NCBI RefSeq assembly: GCF_019430885.1
Contig: NZ_JAHYBZ010000008.1
Location: 248,001 to 312,000, forward strand
DNA from: Roseomonas alba
Lineage (GTDB): Bacteria; Pseudomonadota; Alphaproteobacteria; Acetobacterales; Acetobacteraceae
Direction: 5' to 3'
DNA length: 64,000 nt
Part shown: piece after piece, positions 26,923 through 39,174 of the stretch
Layout: each line of letters opens with the position of its first letter
How positions within the stretch are numbered: the first letter of the stretch is position 1
Notes under the pieces: model-generated
Seen by the model: only the letters and a program-made list of their open reading frames with translations
What the model was told of the DNA's origin: nothing
Database searches by the model: none
Position numbers and translations under genes: made by a program

Positions 26923-28503
26923 ATGTTCCGCAGCACCCGCCGATGGCTGCTCGGCCTCGCCGCACTTCCCTGGACCATGGCCATGGCCGGCGCACAAACC
27001 CTGACCATGGGTGTCGGTGCGCCGGTCTCGTCGCTCGATCCGCACTATCACCTGCTCCGCTCGAACAACGAGGTGGCGCAGATGCTGTTCGATGGGCTGC
27101 TGGCCACCGATGCGCGGGCGCAGCTCCGATCCGGCCTCGCGGAAAGCTGGCGGGCCGTGGGCGACACCGTCTGGGAGTTCACCCTGCGCGAGAATGTCCG
27201 CTTCCATGACGGCACGCCGCTCACTCCGGACGACATCGCCTACACCTTCGAACGCATCCCGCAGATGCGCGGTCCCGGTGCCTCCTTCTCAACCCTGATC
27301 CGGCCCGTGCAGCGGGTCGAGATCGTCGATGCGCGCACGCTGCGCCTGCATACCGCGGTAGCCGCACCGTTGCTGCCGACCTATCTCTCCCAGGTCATGA
27401 TCCTCAGCCGCCGCCTGCATGCCGAGGCGACGACGAGCGATTTCAACAGCGGCAAGGCGGCGATCGGCACAGGCCCATTCCGCCTGGTCTCGCATGCGCC
27501 CGGCGATCGCATCGTGGTCGAGCGTAACGCGCAGTATTGGGGCCCGAAGCCGCATTGGGCGAGCGTCACCTATCGCATGATCACCAATGACGCGGCACGC
27601 ACCGCCGCGCTGCTGTCGGGCGACGTCGACTTCATCGACCAGATCTCGACCAGCGACCTCGAACGCGTGCGACACGACAGTCGTTTCCATGTCGCGGAGA
27701 CGACCAGTCTGCGCGTCATGTACATCACGCTCGACGGCACGCGGGAACCGCCGGTGCCGCTGCTGGCGGCGGCCAATGGCGGAGCGCTGGACCGCAATCC
27801 GCTCGCCGAGCCGCGCGTGCGCCAGGCACTGGCCATGGCCATCGACCGTCACCAGCTCGTCGAGCGCGTCATGGAAGGTGCCGCACTGGCGACGACGCAG
27901 TTCATGCCGCCGGACACCTACAGCTATATCCCGAACCGGCCGGTGCCAGCCGCGGATCCCGCAGCGGCGCGCCGCCTGCTGGCCGAGGCCGGGTATCCGC
28001 AGGGCTTCCAGCTCACGCTGATCGGTTCGAATGACCGCTACATGAATGATTCCCGCGTCGTGCAGGCGATCGGCCAGATGTGGACGCGCATCGGCGTGCG
28101 CACCACGGTCGAAGCTCAGCCCTACGCGACCTTCATCGGCCGCGCGACGCGGCGCGAGGCCCCGGCCGCCCTGCTCACCTGGGGCAATTCCACGGGCGAG
28201 GTCTCGGTCCTGTTGAACTCCGTGCTGCGCACGCCCAATCGCGAGCGTGGCCACGGCGCGGCCAATCGCCTTCACTATTCCAACCCGGCCATGGATACGC
28301 TGGTCGCCGCGGCCGAGGTGGAGATGGACAATGCGAAGCGCGAGGAACTGCTGCGCCGCGCGAGCACCATCGCGCTGGACGACCGGATGCTGGTGCCGCT
28401 TTACCTGCAGAACGCGCTGTGGGCGATGCGCAGCGGGATCACCTATGAGGCGCGGATGGACGAGCGCAACGACCCCATGGCGGTCAGGCCCGCCACACGC
28501 TGA
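26923..28503 (+). CDS. ABC transporter substrate-binding protein, peptide/nickel family (SBP family 5)
   Basis: A 526-residue periplasmic binding protein. It has a signal peptide (FRSTRRWLLGLAALPW, cleavage near AGAQT), then the family 5 core: ISSLDPHYHLL-like start (VSSLDPHYHLL), LAESWRAVGDTVWEFTLREN, and FHDGTPLTPDDIAYTFER. The ATG at 26923 is preceded by AGGAG; an upstream in-frame ATG at 26878 would break the signal peptide. No permease or ATPase gene is adjacent, so it must work with a transporter encoded elsewhere. It is transcribed divergently from the Bug operon, with operator site B in front of it, and converges on the TetR gene. Confidence 0.9.
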   Translation: MFRSTRRWLLGLAALPWTMAMAGAQTLTMGVGAPVSSLDPHYHLLRSNNEVAQMLFDGLLATDARAQLRSGLAESWRAVGDTVWEFTLRENVRFHDGTPLTPDDIAYTFERIPQMRGPGASFSTLIRPVQRVEIVDARTLRLHTAVAAPLLPTYLSQVMILSRRLHAEATTSDFNSGKAAIGTGPFRLVSHAPGDRIVVERNAQYWGPKPHWASVTYRMITNDAARTAALLSGDVDFIDQISTSDLERVRHDSRFHVAETTSLRVMYITLDGTREPPVPLLAAANGGALDRNPLAEPRVRQALAMAIDRHQLVERVMEGAALATTQFMPPDTYSYIPNRPVPAADPAAARRLLAEAGYPQGFQLTLIGSNDRYMNDSRVVQAIGQMWTRIGVRTTVEAQPYATFIGRATRREAPAALLTWGNSTGEVSVLLNSVLRTPNRERGHGAANRLHYSNPAMDTLVAAAEVEMDNAKREELLRRASTIALDDRMLVPLYLQNALWAMRSGITYEARMDERNDPMAVRPATR

Positions 28504-28507
28504 TGCG

Positions 28508-28515
<8 letters not shown>
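28496..28515. terminator. Symmetric terminator-like hairpin spanning the convergent stop codons
   Basis: CACGCTGA-TGCG-TCAGCGTG is a perfect 8-bp inverted repeat. The plus-strand stop TGA (28501-28503) forms the end of one arm and the minus-strand stop (28508-28510) the start of the other. Both genes therefore end inside the same hairpin. There is no T-run, so rho-independent termination is uncertain. Confidence 0.4.
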
Positions 28516-31297
<2,782 letters not shown>

Positions 31298-31301
<4 letters not shown>

Positions 31302-31582
31302 CGACCGACCCGCAACGGCCGGACCGGATGAGTGCCGCCGCGCGCGAGGCGGCCCGGCGCACGGAGAGCGGCGCCCGCACGCCGGAGCCCTCGCTGGGCG
31401 CGCGCCTCGGCCAGATCGGCATCCTCGGCTGGGCCATCGTCGTGCCGACGCTGCTCGGGCTGCTCCTCGGGCGTTGGCTCGACAGGGTCTTCGCCAGCGG
31501 CGTGTTCTTCTCGGCGCCATTCCTCATGATCGGGGCGGGCATCGGGTTGTGGTCGGCCTGGAAATGGATGCACCGCCAGTGA
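31298..31582 (+). CDS. atpQ: N-type ATPase membrane subunit AtpQ (AtpI/AtpZ-like)
   Basis: A 94-residue protein with a charged N-terminal 30 residues and two membrane helices (IGILGWAIVVPTLLGLLLG and FFSAPFLMIGAGIGLWSAW). It starts at GTG 31298 within the atpC stop (GTGA). Its place between atpC and atpR is where N-ATPase operons encode AtpQ, an AtpI/AtpZ-like protein thought to assist magnesium uptake or rotor assembly; the function is not established. The arginine between the helices (GRWLDR) is typical of this family. Confidence 0.83.
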
Positions 31583-31851
31583 CCGCCGGAACGCTGTTCG
31601 CCGTCGCGATCGGGCTCGCCACGGGGGCGGTGCTCGGCCTCGTGCATTTCGCGACGCTGCGATGGACGACGGATCTCTATCTCGGCAAGGGCATCGCCTA
31701 TGGGTTCGGGCTCCAGATCCTGCGCTTCGCCGTGCTGGGCCTGGTGCTCTTCGCCCTGGCGCGGCTGGGCGCGGCGGCGCTGCTGAGCGGGGCGCTCGGC
31801 CTGCTCGTCATGCGCCGGATCGTCTTGAAGCGGGTCGGAGGCATGCCATGA
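31579..31851 (+). CDS. atpR: N-type ATPase membrane subunit AtpR
   Basis: A 90-residue, very hydrophobic protein with about three membrane helices. It follows AtpQ and precedes subunit a, exactly the position of AtpR in N-ATPase operons. AtpR is proposed to interact with the c subunits during assembly; this has not been shown here. A GTG at 31579 overlaps the atpQ stop (GTGA), matching the coupling seen throughout the operon. An ATG five codons upstream (31564) is the alternative start. Confidence 0.8.
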   Translation: MTAGTLFAVAIGLATGAVLGLVHFATLRWTTDLYLGKGIAYGFGLQILRFAVLGLVLFALARLGAAALLSGALGLLVMRRIVLKRVGGMP

Positions 31852-32549
31852 CCTCGCCGCTGACACTCGACGCCGTCTTCCATATCGGCCCGGTGCCGAT
31901 CACCGAGCCGGTGCTCGTCACCTGGGCGATCATGGTCGTGCTGTCCCTTGTCGCGCATCTCATGACGCGGCGGCTCTCGCTACATCCCTCGCGCAGCCAG
32001 GCGGCGCTCGAAGCGATGGTCAGCGCCGTCGACAGCCAGATCGCCGACACGATGCAGGCCGATCCCGCCCCCTATCGCGCGCTGATCGGCACCATCCTGA
32101 TCTATGTGCTGCTCGCCAACTGGTCTTCGCTCATCCCCGGCGTCGAGCCGCCGACCGCGCATCTCGAAACCGATGCCGCGCTCGCCGTCATCGTCTTCTG
32201 TGCCACGATCTTCTATGGCGTGCGCAGCCTGGGCGCAGCGGGCTACCTGAAGACCTTCGCGGAGCCGAGTTGGGTGATGATCCCGCTCAACCTGGTCGAG
32301 CAGATCACCCGCACCTTCTCGCTGATCGTGCGCCTGTTCGGGAACATCATGAGCGGCGTCTTCGTCATCGGCATCATCCTCTCCCTGGCCGGATTCCTGG
32401 TGCCGATCCCGCTCATGGCGCTCGACCTGCTGACCGGGGCGGTGCAGGCCTACATCTTCGCCGTGCTGGCCTGCGTCTTCATCGGCGCGGCGATCAGCGA
32501 GGGGCGGCCACCCCGCCGCGCCGAGGCAGAGCAACAGGAGACACGATGA
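31848..32549 (+). CDS. atpB: N-type ATPase subunit a
   Basis: A 233-residue membrane protein with about five helices. The essential stator arginine is R162 in FSLIVRLFGNIMSG, and ILIYVLLANWSSLIPG near residue 83 is the conserved first-helix region. It provides the two ion half-channels next to the c-ring. The protein begins ITEPVLVTWAIMVV and is shorter than the usual F-type a subunit, as is normal in N-ATPases. The ATG overlaps the atpR stop by four bases and the gene end overlaps atpE. Confidence 0.92.
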   Translation: MTSPLTLDAVFHIGPVPITEPVLVTWAIMVVLSLVAHLMTRRLSLHPSRSQAALEAMVSAVDSQIADTMQADPAPYRALIGTILIYVLLANWSSLIPGVEPPTAHLETDAALAVIVFCATIFYGVRSLGAAGYLKTFAEPSWVMIPLNLVEQITRTFSLIVRLFGNIMSGVFVIGIILSLAGFLVPIPLMALDLLTGAVQAYIFAVLACVFIGAAISEGRPPRRAEAEQQETR

Positions 32550-32794
32550 ACAACCTGATCGAGGCCGTCAGCATCATCGCGGCGGCGATGGCCGTCTCCT
32601 TCGGCGCGATCGGCCCGGCGTTGGGCGAAGGGCGCGCCGTCGCGGCCGCGATGGATGCCATCGCGCGGCAGCCGGAATCCGCCGGCACCATCTCGCGCAC
32701 GCTCTTCGTCGGCCTCGCCATGATCGAGACCATGGCGATCTACTGCCTGGTGATTGCGCTGCTGGTGCTCTTCGCCAACCCCTTCGTGAGGTGA
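32546..32794 (+). CDS. atpE: N-type ATPase subunit c (rotor ring)
   Basis: An 82-residue double-helix hairpin with the polar-loop motif ARQPES (40-45). The ion-binding glutamate is E61 in the second helix (GLAMIETMAIY), with T62 and Y66 at the Na+-ligand positions of sodium-type c subunits. In the first helix, the residue equivalent to Gln32 of the sodium-type Ilyobacter ring is E28 (GPALGEG). Each c subunit thus offers two carboxylates. N-ATPase c subunits have this double-glutamate pattern; both Na+ and H+ coupling have been proposed for the family, so the ion is not decided by sequence. Confidence 0.93.
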   Translation: MNNLIEAVSIIAAAMAVSFGAIGPALGEGRAVAAAMDAIARQPESAGTISRTLFVGLAMIETMAIYCLVIALLVLFANPFVR

Positions 32795-32803
32795 GCGGGG
32801 TCG

Positions 32804-33544
32804 ATGCGGATCGACTGGTGGACGCTCGGCCTGCAGACGGTCAATGTCCTCGTCCTCATCTGGATCCTGAGCCGCTTCCTCTTCCGACCGCTGGCCGCGA
32901 TGATCGAGGCACGGCGCGCCGCGGCGACGAAGCAGCTCGATGAGGCGAACGCCGCGCGGGCTGCCGCGGAGGCCGAGCGGCAGAAGGCGCAGCAGGAGGC
33001 GGCGGACATCGCCGCAACGCGCGCCGACGCCCTGAAGCGCGCCGCCGAGGATGCCGAAGCCGCGAAGCGCAGCAGCCTCGCCGCCGCGCGCGAGGAAACG
33101 GACCGCCTGCGCGCCGCCGCCGCCGCCGACATCGCGCGGGACCGCCAGCAGGCGGCCGCGGACGCCTCCAACCGCGCAAGCCGGCTGGCCCTCGACATCG
33201 CAGCCAGGCTGCTGTCCCGGCTGCCGGAGGAGGCGCGCGTCGCCGGCTTCCTCGACGGCATCGTCACCGGGCTGGCGGACCTGCCGGCGCCGGTGCGCGC
33301 GACCCTGGGTGCCGATGGCGCACCGATCCGCCTGAAAGCACCCCGCGCCCTGACGCCCGAAGAAATCGCCACCTGCCGCGCGCGACTGACAGAGGCCCTC
33401 GGCCGCCCGATCGACATCGCGCCGGTCGTCGAGCCCGACCTGATCGCCGGCCTTGAGATCGACATGCCGCATGCGGCCGTGCGCAACAGCCTGCGCGCCG
33501 ATCTCGACCGCATCGCGGCCGGGCTGATGGAACCGGCGCCGTGA
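32804..33544 (+). CDS. atpF: N-type ATPase subunit b with delta-like C-terminal domain
   Basis: A 246-residue protein, much longer than a normal b subunit (about 156-165). Residues 1-30 hold the single membrane helix, 35-130 form a long alanine/glutamate/arginine-rich coiled coil, and the last 80 residues are different. Among these, [20 protein letters not shown], then [14 protein letters not shown] and a basic C-terminus resemble the C-terminal part of delta/OSCP. As the operon has no delta gene, this domain probably supplies the delta role of tying the stator to F1 (inference from resemblance). It begins 9 nt after atpE. Confidence 0.88.
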   Translation: MRIDWWTLGLQTVNVLVLIWILSRFLFRPLAAMIEARRAAATKQLDEANAARAAAEAERQKAQQEAADIAATRADALKRAAEDAEAAKRSSLAAAREETDRLRAAAAADIARDRQQAAADASNRASRLALDIAARLLSRLPEEARVAGFLDGIVTGLADLPAPVRATLGADGAPIRLKAPRALTPEEIATCRARLTEALGRPIDIAPVVEPDLIAGLEIDMPHAAVRNSLRADLDRIAAGLMEPAP

Positions 33545-35064
33545 CCGCCGACCCCGCCGCCGAGGCCTGGCTGGCCCGCAGCCGCGAGAGGTTGGCGCAG
33601 ACGCCGCTTGCGCCGGAGGCGATGTCCGTCGGGCGCGTCGAACGCATCGCCGATGCCATCGCGAAGATCTCCGGCCTGCCGGAAACGCGCCTCAACGAGC
33701 TGCTGCATTTCGAAGGCGGCCAGACCGGCTTCGCCCTGACCCTCGATGCCGAGACCATCAGCGCCGTCATCCTGGACGAGGCCAGCACGATCGAGGCCGG
33801 CACGCGCGTCGCGCATACGGGCAAGGTGCTCGAAGTGCCGGTCGGCCCGGGCCTGCTCGGGCGGGTGGTCGATCCGCTCGGCCGGCCGCTCGATGGCGGC
33901 AAGCCCATCGTCGCGGAGGCGCATCACCCGGTGGAACGCCCGGCGCCGGCGATCATCGCGCGCGACCTGGTCTCCGAGCAGGTGGATACCGGCATCCTGG
34001 TGATCGATGCGCTGTTCACGCTCGGACGCGGGCAACGTGAACTGATCATCGGCGACCGCGCGACGGGCAAGACGGCGATTGCCGTCGACACCATCATCAA
34101 CCAGAAGCACTCTGACCTGATCTGCATCTATGTCGCGGTCGGCCAGCGCGCGACCGCGGTGGAACGCGTGATCGAGGCGGTGCGCGAGCACGGCGCGCCG
34201 GAACGCTGCATCTTCGTCGTCGCCTCCGCGGCGTCGTCGGCGGGGCTGCAATGGATCGCGCCCTTCGCCGGCATGACCATCGCCGAGTATTTCCGCGATC
34301 GCGGCGAGCATGCGCTAATCGTCATCGACGACCTGACGAAGCATGCCGCGACGCATCGCGAGCTCGCGCTGCTGACGCGCGAACCGGTCGGCCGCGAGGC
34401 CTATCCCGGCGACATCTTCTATCTGCATGCGCGGCTGCTGGAGCGCGCGGCGAAACTGTCATCGCAGCTCGGCGGTGGGTCCCTGACCGCGCTGCCGATC
34501 GCAGAGACGGATGCCGGGAATCTCTCCGCCTATATCCCCACCAATCTGATCTCGATCACCGATGGGCAGATCGTGCTCAACACGCAGCTCTTCGCGGCGA
34601 ATCATCGGCCCGCGGTGGATGTCGGGCTCAGCGTCAGTCGCGTCGGCGGCAAGGCGCAGCATCCGGCGCTGCGCAAGGTGTCCGGGCGGATCCGGCTCGA
34701 CTACTCGCAGTTTCTCGAACTGGAGATGTTCACCCGCTTCGGCGGCATGACGGACACGCATGTGCAGGCGCAGATGGCGCGCGGCGAGCGCATCCGCGCG
34801 CTGCTCTCCCAGCCGCGCTTCGCGACGTTGCGGCCGGCGGGTGAGGTCGCGCTTCTGGCCGCACTCGCCGCGGGCGTCCTCGATACCCTGCCGGTCGACG
34901 CCGTGCCGGCCCTGCGCGCCCGCCTGTCTGGCCATCTCGACACGACCGTGCCGGAGCTGGTGAAGAGCCTCAGCGGCGACGCGCCGGTCGATGAGGCGCA
35001 AAGCGCGGCCCTCGTCGCCGCGGTACGTGCCCTGGCCGAGAGCCTGAAGGGCGGCAGTGGATGA
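33541..35064 (+). CDS. atpA: N-type ATPase alpha subunit
   Basis: A 507-residue alpha subunit starting at GTG 33541, overlapping the atpF stop by four bases. The P-loop is GDRATGKT (171-178); most F-type alpha subunits have GDRQTGKT, so the glutamine is replaced by alanine. Conserved stretches include [20 protein letters not shown] and the [13 protein letters not shown] segment near residue 380. Alpha carries the non-catalytic nucleotide sites. The gene overlaps atpG by four bases. Confidence 0.93.
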   Translation: MTADPAAEAWLARSRERLAQTPLAPEAMSVGRVERIADAIAKISGLPETRLNELLHFEGGQTGFALTLDAETISAVILDEASTIEAGTRVAHTGKVLEVPVGPGLLGRVVDPLGRPLDGGKPIVAEAHHPVERPAPAIIARDLVSEQVDTGILVIDALFTLGRGQRELIIGDRATGKTAIAVDTIINQKHSDLICIYVAVGQRATAVERVIEAVREHGAPERCIFVVASAASSAGLQWIAPFAGMTIAEYFRDRGEHALIVIDDLTKHAATHRELALLTREPVGREAYPGDIFYLHARLLERAAKLSSQLGGGSLTALPIAETDAGNLSAYIPTNLISITDGQIVLNTQLFAANHRPAVDVGLSVSRVGGKAQHPALRKVSGRIRLDYSQFLELEMFTRFGGMTDTHVQAQMARGERIRALLSQPRFATLRPAGEVALLAALAAGVLDTLPVDAVPALRARLSGHLDTTVPELVKSLSGDAPVDEAQSAALVAAVRALAESLKGGSG

Positions 35065-35918
35065 CGGAGCGGCTCAGCGACGTCGCCGTCCGCATTCATT
35101 CCGTGCGCCAGCTTTCGGCGGTAATCACGGCCATGCAGGGCATCGCCGGGGCGCGCTCGCGCGAGGCGCGCAGCCGGCTCGCCGGCGTGCGGGCCTATGC
35201 GCAGACCATCGCCACGGCCATCGGCCAGGCCCTGGCCTTCCTGCCGGCGCCGCCCGCCGCCGTCGCCGCGCCAGCCGACCGCCATCACGCCATCGTGGCG
35301 TTCTGCGCCGAACAGGGCTTCGCCGGGGTCTTCAACGAACGCGTCCTTGATGCCGCCGAGAGGCTGGTCTCGCCAGCGCCGGGTGCGACGCGCCTGCTGA
35401 TCGTGGGCGATCGCGGCCTGATGGCGGCCGAGACGCGGAAACTCACCGTCGCCTGGTCGTCGCCGATGGTCGCCCATATCGGGCAGGCGACCGCGCTGGC
35501 CAGCCGGATCGTTGAGGAGCTCTATGGCCGGATCGACCGGGACGGCGTCTCCCGCGTCACCATCGTCCATGCGGTTCCCGGGTCGTCGGAGGGATTCGAC
35601 ATCCGAGAGAAGATCCTGATCCCCTTTGATTTCCACCGTTTCCCGGCCTCGCGCCGCGCCCAGTCCCCGCTGATCACGCTGCCGCCGGAACGCCTGCTCG
35701 CGCGGCTCGCGGAGGAGTACGTCTTCGCCGAATTGTGCGAGGCGGTGATGCTGTCCTTCGCCGCTGAGAACGAGGCGCGCATGCGGGCGATGATCACCGC
35801 CAAGAGCAATGTCGCGCGGACGCTCGACGATCTCACGGCCAAGTCCCGGCGGCTGCGCCAGGAGGAGATCACCAACGAGATCCTGGAACTCGCCGGCGGA
35901 CAGGGGCCGGCGCCGTAG
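35061..35918 (+). CDS. atpG: N-type ATPase gamma subunit
   Basis: A 285-residue gamma subunit, the central rotor shaft. The N-terminal helix, [20 protein letters not shown], and the C-terminal helix, [20 protein letters not shown], form the coiled coil of the shaft and are the most conserved parts. The Rossmann-like middle is divergent, as usual for N-type gamma. It is the last gene of the operon and is followed by a hairpin that separates it from the convergent binding-protein gene. Confidence 0.9.
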   Translation: MTERLSDVAVRIHSVRQLSAVITAMQGIAGARSREARSRLAGVRAYAQTIATAIGQALAFLPAPPAAVAAPADRHHAIVAFCAEQGFAGVFNERVLDAAERLVSPAPGATRLLIVGDRGLMAAETRKLTVAWSSPMVAHIGQATALASRIVEELYGRIDRDGVSRVTIVHAVPGSSEGFDIREKILIPFDFHRFPASRRAQSPLITLPPERLLARLAEEYVFAELCEAVMLSFAAENEARMRAMITAKSNVARTLDDLTAKSRRLRQEEITNEILELAGGQGPAP

Positions 35919-35930
35919 CGCGCGGCCCCT
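35902..35930. terminator. Terminator-like hairpin at the end of the N-ATPase operon
   Basis: AGGGGCCG (35902-35909) pairs with CGGCCCCT (35923-35930), an 8-bp GC-rich stem with a 13-nt loop that contains the atpG stop. It sits in the gap between the convergent atpG and binding-protein genes and may act in both directions. No T-run is present. Confidence 0.45.
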
Positions 35931-35936
35931 CGCGGA

Positions 35937-37508
35937 TCAGGCCTTCTCGACGTTCCAGAACATCGGGAAGGAGGATTCGATCAGCCCGTTCAGCGACGTC
36001 CGATAGGCCGCCGGGATGGTGAACTGCCCCCACATGACGGAGGGCGTCAGCGCATAGGACAGGCGCTGGATCTCCGCGGCGATGCGTTTGCGGTCATCCG
36101 CGCTCTCCGTATTCACGAAGTTCCGCATCAGGGCCGGGATGCGCTCGTCGCAGGACCAGCCCGGGTAATCGGCGCAGGTATTGGCCGTGTAGAAATGCGT
36201 CAGCGGCGACATCATGTCGACGCCGTTGGAATAGACCGAGAACATGCTCCAGCCGTCCTTGCGGGCACGGCGGGCGAGCACGGTGCCCCAATCCATCACC
36301 TGCTCATCCACCGTGAAGCCGGCATCCTTCATGTTCTGGAGCAGCACCGCCCCGGCGATCTGCGAGATCGACCCGCCGACGCCGAGGAAGATCACCGGCT
36401 GCCCGCGATAGGAGGTCCGCGCGAGTTCCGCCTTGGCCTGCTCGACCGACAGCCTCGCCACCTCGGCGCCCGCATCGGTGGTCAGCGGCGTGCCGCACAT
36501 CCAGAAGGAGTCGCAGGCGGTGCGGAAGCGCGGCGGAATGCCGATCGCCTGCAGCGCACCGTCCTGATCCGCGAGCTTCCACAGCACGCGTCGCACCGCC
36601 GGATCGTCGAACGGCGGAGAGGCGTGGTTGAGACGGTAATTGCCCTGGAACTGGTGCAACCCACCCAGCGACAGCAGCTTCACGTTCCGCGCGCGTTCGA
36701 GCCGGTCGATCATGTCGAACGGCACGTATTGCTGATAGTCCACCTCGCCCGCGATCAGCGCGGTCGCTGCGGTGATCTGGTCGGTCAGGACCCGCAACGC
36801 GATGCTGTCCACCTTCACGCGCTTGCCGCCGGCGAGAAAGTCGGGCGCTTCCTCACGCGGCACATAGCCGTCGAACCTGTCGAGCACCATGACATTGCCC
36901 GGCCGCCACAAGTCGGGTCGGAAGCGGAAGGGGCCTGAGCCGATGATCTCGGTGATGCGCTGGTCGCCCGGCGTCCGTGCGATGCGTTCGGGCAGGATGA
37001 AGGGCACCGGCGCATTGGGCTTGCCGAGGATCTCGAGCACCAGCGGGAAGGGGCGCGTCAGCGTCAGCTCGACCGTGCGTGCATCCTTCGCGACCAGGCC
37101 AGCCTTGGCATCGCGCAACATGCGGCCCAGCGCGTCCTTGGGCATCCAGCGTTCGAGCGAGGCGACGACATCGGTCGCCGTCACCGGCTGCCCGTCATGG
37201 AACTTCAGCCCTGGCCGCAGCGTGAAGGTCCAAGTCAGGCGATCGGTCGAGACTGTGTGCCCCTCGACCATCTGCGGGCGGATCTGCCCCCCGCTGTCCA
37301 TGGCGAAGAGCGTATCGAAGATGTGGAAGCCGAAGGTCCGCGTGATCGCGGCGGTCGTCATGTAGGGGTCGAGGATGACGACCTCGGATTCCAGCACGAG
37401 CTGAAGCTGCGTCGCGGCGCGCGCCTCGCGCGGGCGGATGATGCCGGCAGCGGCGATCGCAGCACCGCCCGCGAGCATGCCACGACGGCCCAGATGGATC
37501 AGGGACAT
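35937..37508 (-). CDS. ABC transporter substrate-binding protein, peptide/nickel family (SBP family 5)
   Basis: A 523-residue periplasmic binding protein. The signal peptide is twin-arginine-like (HLGRRGMLAGGAAIAAAG, cleavage near REARAATQ). Family features include LDPYMTTAAITRTFGFHIFD, LTWTFTLRPGLKFHDGQPV, and ASPPFDDPAVRRVLWKLADQ. No permease or ATPase gene is nearby. It is divergent from the amidase gene; the two share a promoter region of about 100 nt and may deal with the same amide-containing compound (inference). Confidence 0.9.
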   Translation of the reverse strand: MSLIHLGRRGMLAGGAAIAAAGIIRPREARAATQLQLVLESEVVILDPYMTTAAITRTFGFHIFDTLFAMDSGGQIRPQMVEGHTVSTDRLTWTFTLRPGLKFHDGQPVTATDVVASLERWMPKDALGRMLRDAKAGLVAKDARTVELTLTRPFPLVLEILGKPNAPVPFILPERIARTPGDQRITEIIGSGPFRFRPDLWRPGNVMVLDRFDGYVPREEAPDFLAGGKRVKVDSIALRVLTDQITAATALIAGEVDYQQYVPFDMIDRLERARNVKLLSLGGLHQFQGNYRLNHASPPFDDPAVRRVLWKLADQDGALQAIGIPPRFRTACDSFWMCGTPLTTDAGAEVARLSVEQAKAELARTSYRGQPVIFLGVGGSISQIAGAVLLQNMKDAGFTVDEQVMDWGTVLARRARKDGWSMFSVYSNGVDMMSPLTHFYTANTCADYPGWSCDERIPALMRNFVNTESADDRKRIAAEIQRLSYALTPSVMWGQFTIPAAYRTSLNGLIESSFPMFWNVEKA

Positions 37509-37612
37509 TGTCAGTTCCTCTCCGCGGCGGCGGGTTCGGGGCCTCGCCTTTCGATATATCCTATGCCAGCCTGCACCCGCACGTTGTGACCACGCAAGGA
37601 GGAATCGCGACG

Positions 37613-39046
37613 ATGGTGGATACCGAGCTGCTCTTCATGCCGGCCACGCGCGCCGCTGCGCTGATCCGCCGCAAGGCGCTCTCGCCGGTCGAGCTGACGC
37701 GCACGGTGCTGGCCGCGATCGACCGCGAGCAGCCACGCCTGAATGCCTTCGTCACCGTGCTGCACGATGCCGCCATGGACGCGGCGCGTCGGGCGGAACA
37801 GGCGGTGATGGAGGGCGTGCCGCTCCCGCCGCTGCATGGCGTGCCGGTGCATGTGAAGGACCAGGTGGACACGGCGGGCATCCGCACCACGCATGGCAGC
37901 GCCATCTTCGCCGACAACCTCCCCGCCCGCGACGACATCACCGTCACGCGGCTACACGAGGCCGGCACCATCCTGCTCGGCAAGACCACCATGCCGGAGT
38001 TCGGCCACAAGGGCCTGACCGACGGGCCGGCCTTCGGGACCACGCGCAATCCGTGGGACCTGTCACGTACCGCGGGCGGGTCGTCGGGCGGCGCGGCAGC
38101 CGCGGTGGCGGTGGGGCTCGGGCCGCTGGGGCTGGGCACGGACGGCGCCGGATCGGTGCGCATCCCGGCGGCCTGCTGCGGCATCGTGGGCGTCAAGGCG
38201 ACGCTTGGCAGCGTGCCCTGGGAAGCCTCGGCGGATACCTTCGCGAACAACGTCTATGCCGGACCGATGACGCGCACCGTGACGGATGCGGCGGTGATGC
38301 TCTCGGTCATCGCCGGGCCCAGTCCACGCGACGCGCAGAGTCTGCGTGGCCCCGGCATTGCGCCCGTCTCGCCGGCGCTGATCGGCGGCGACCTGCACGG
38401 GCTGCGCATCGGCTACATCCCGCGCGCCTGCAACGCGAAGGTGCAAGCGGAAATGGCCGCCAACACGATCGCCTCGCTCGACGCCTTCGCGGCGCGCGGC
38501 GCGCTGATCGAGGAGGTGACGGACGCGATCGACTGGATGGAGTTCCCCGGCCGCATCATGTACCAGGCCGGCTTCGCCGTGAGCTGCGCCCAGTACCTGC
38601 CGGACTGGCACAACCGGATGGATCCGGTGCTGCTTGCCTTCATGGAGCGGGGCGGAAAGTTCTCGCTGGCGCAGTTCCGCGAGGCGCAGTTCGCGCGCAC
38701 GCGCCTGTTCCGCACGATCCAGGATCTCTTCACGCGCTACGACGTGCTGGTGACGCCGACCCTCACGCGCACCGCGCTGCCCGCCGATTTCGACGCCGCG
38801 CATGACGAGGTGGAAATCGACGGGGAAAAATGCGGCATCACCCGCCAGGGGTGGAGCAGCTACATGTACCCCTTCAACCTGACCGGCCATCCGGCCGTGA
38901 CCATCCCATCGGGCTTCGCGCAGGACGGCCTGCCGACCGCGGTGCAGCTCGTCGGGCCCTGGGGTGGCGACATGGATCTGCTACGGCTCGGCGCCATTCT
39001 GGAACAGGACCGGCCCTGGGCGCAGCATCGGCCGCCCGCGGGGTGA
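37613..39046 (+). CDS. Amidase signature family protein
   Basis: A 477-residue amidase-signature enzyme. The Ser-cisSer-Lys triad can be placed at K82 (HVKDQVD), the GGSSGG motif (155-160), and S181 in GTDGAGSVRIPAACCG. It hydrolyses an amide bond in the cytoplasm; the substrate is not readable. The ATG at 37613 is preceded by a strong AGGAGG; an upstream in-frame ATG at 37508 has no such signal. There is no GatB/GatC context, so it is not the tRNA amidotransferase subunit. It lies divergent to an ABC binding protein. Confidence 0.92.
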   Translation: MVDTELLFMPATRAAALIRRKALSPVELTRTVLAAIDREQPRLNAFVTVLHDAAMDAARRAEQAVMEGVPLPPLHGVPVHVKDQVDTAGIRTTHGSAIFADNLPARDDITVTRLHEAGTILLGKTTMPEFGHKGLTDGPAFGTTRNPWDLSRTAGGSSGGAAAAVAVGLGPLGLGTDGAGSVRIPAACCGIVGVKATLGSVPWEASADTFANNVYAGPMTRTVTDAAVMLSVIAGPSPRDAQSLRGPGIAPVSPALIGGDLHGLRIGYIPRACNAKVQAEMAANTIASLDAFAARGALIEEVTDAIDWMEFPGRIMYQAGFAVSCAQYLPDWHNRMDPVLLAFMERGGKFSLAQFREAQFARTRLFRTIQDLFTRYDVLVTPTLTRTALPADFDAAHDEVEIDGEKCGITRQGWSSYMYPFNLTGHPAVTIPSGFAQDGLPTAVQLVGPWGGDMDLLRLGAILEQDRPWAQHRPPAG

Positions 39047-39174
39047 AACAGAGGGAGCCTCGCCCTCGGACCTGAAGAACGCGGCGAGGGCAGAGCGGGG
39101 ACGGACACCGCCCTCCCCCGCTCCGCCGTCACCTAACCTCTTTGCGCGATGGGGCTGGCCCCTCCGGCAAGCGC

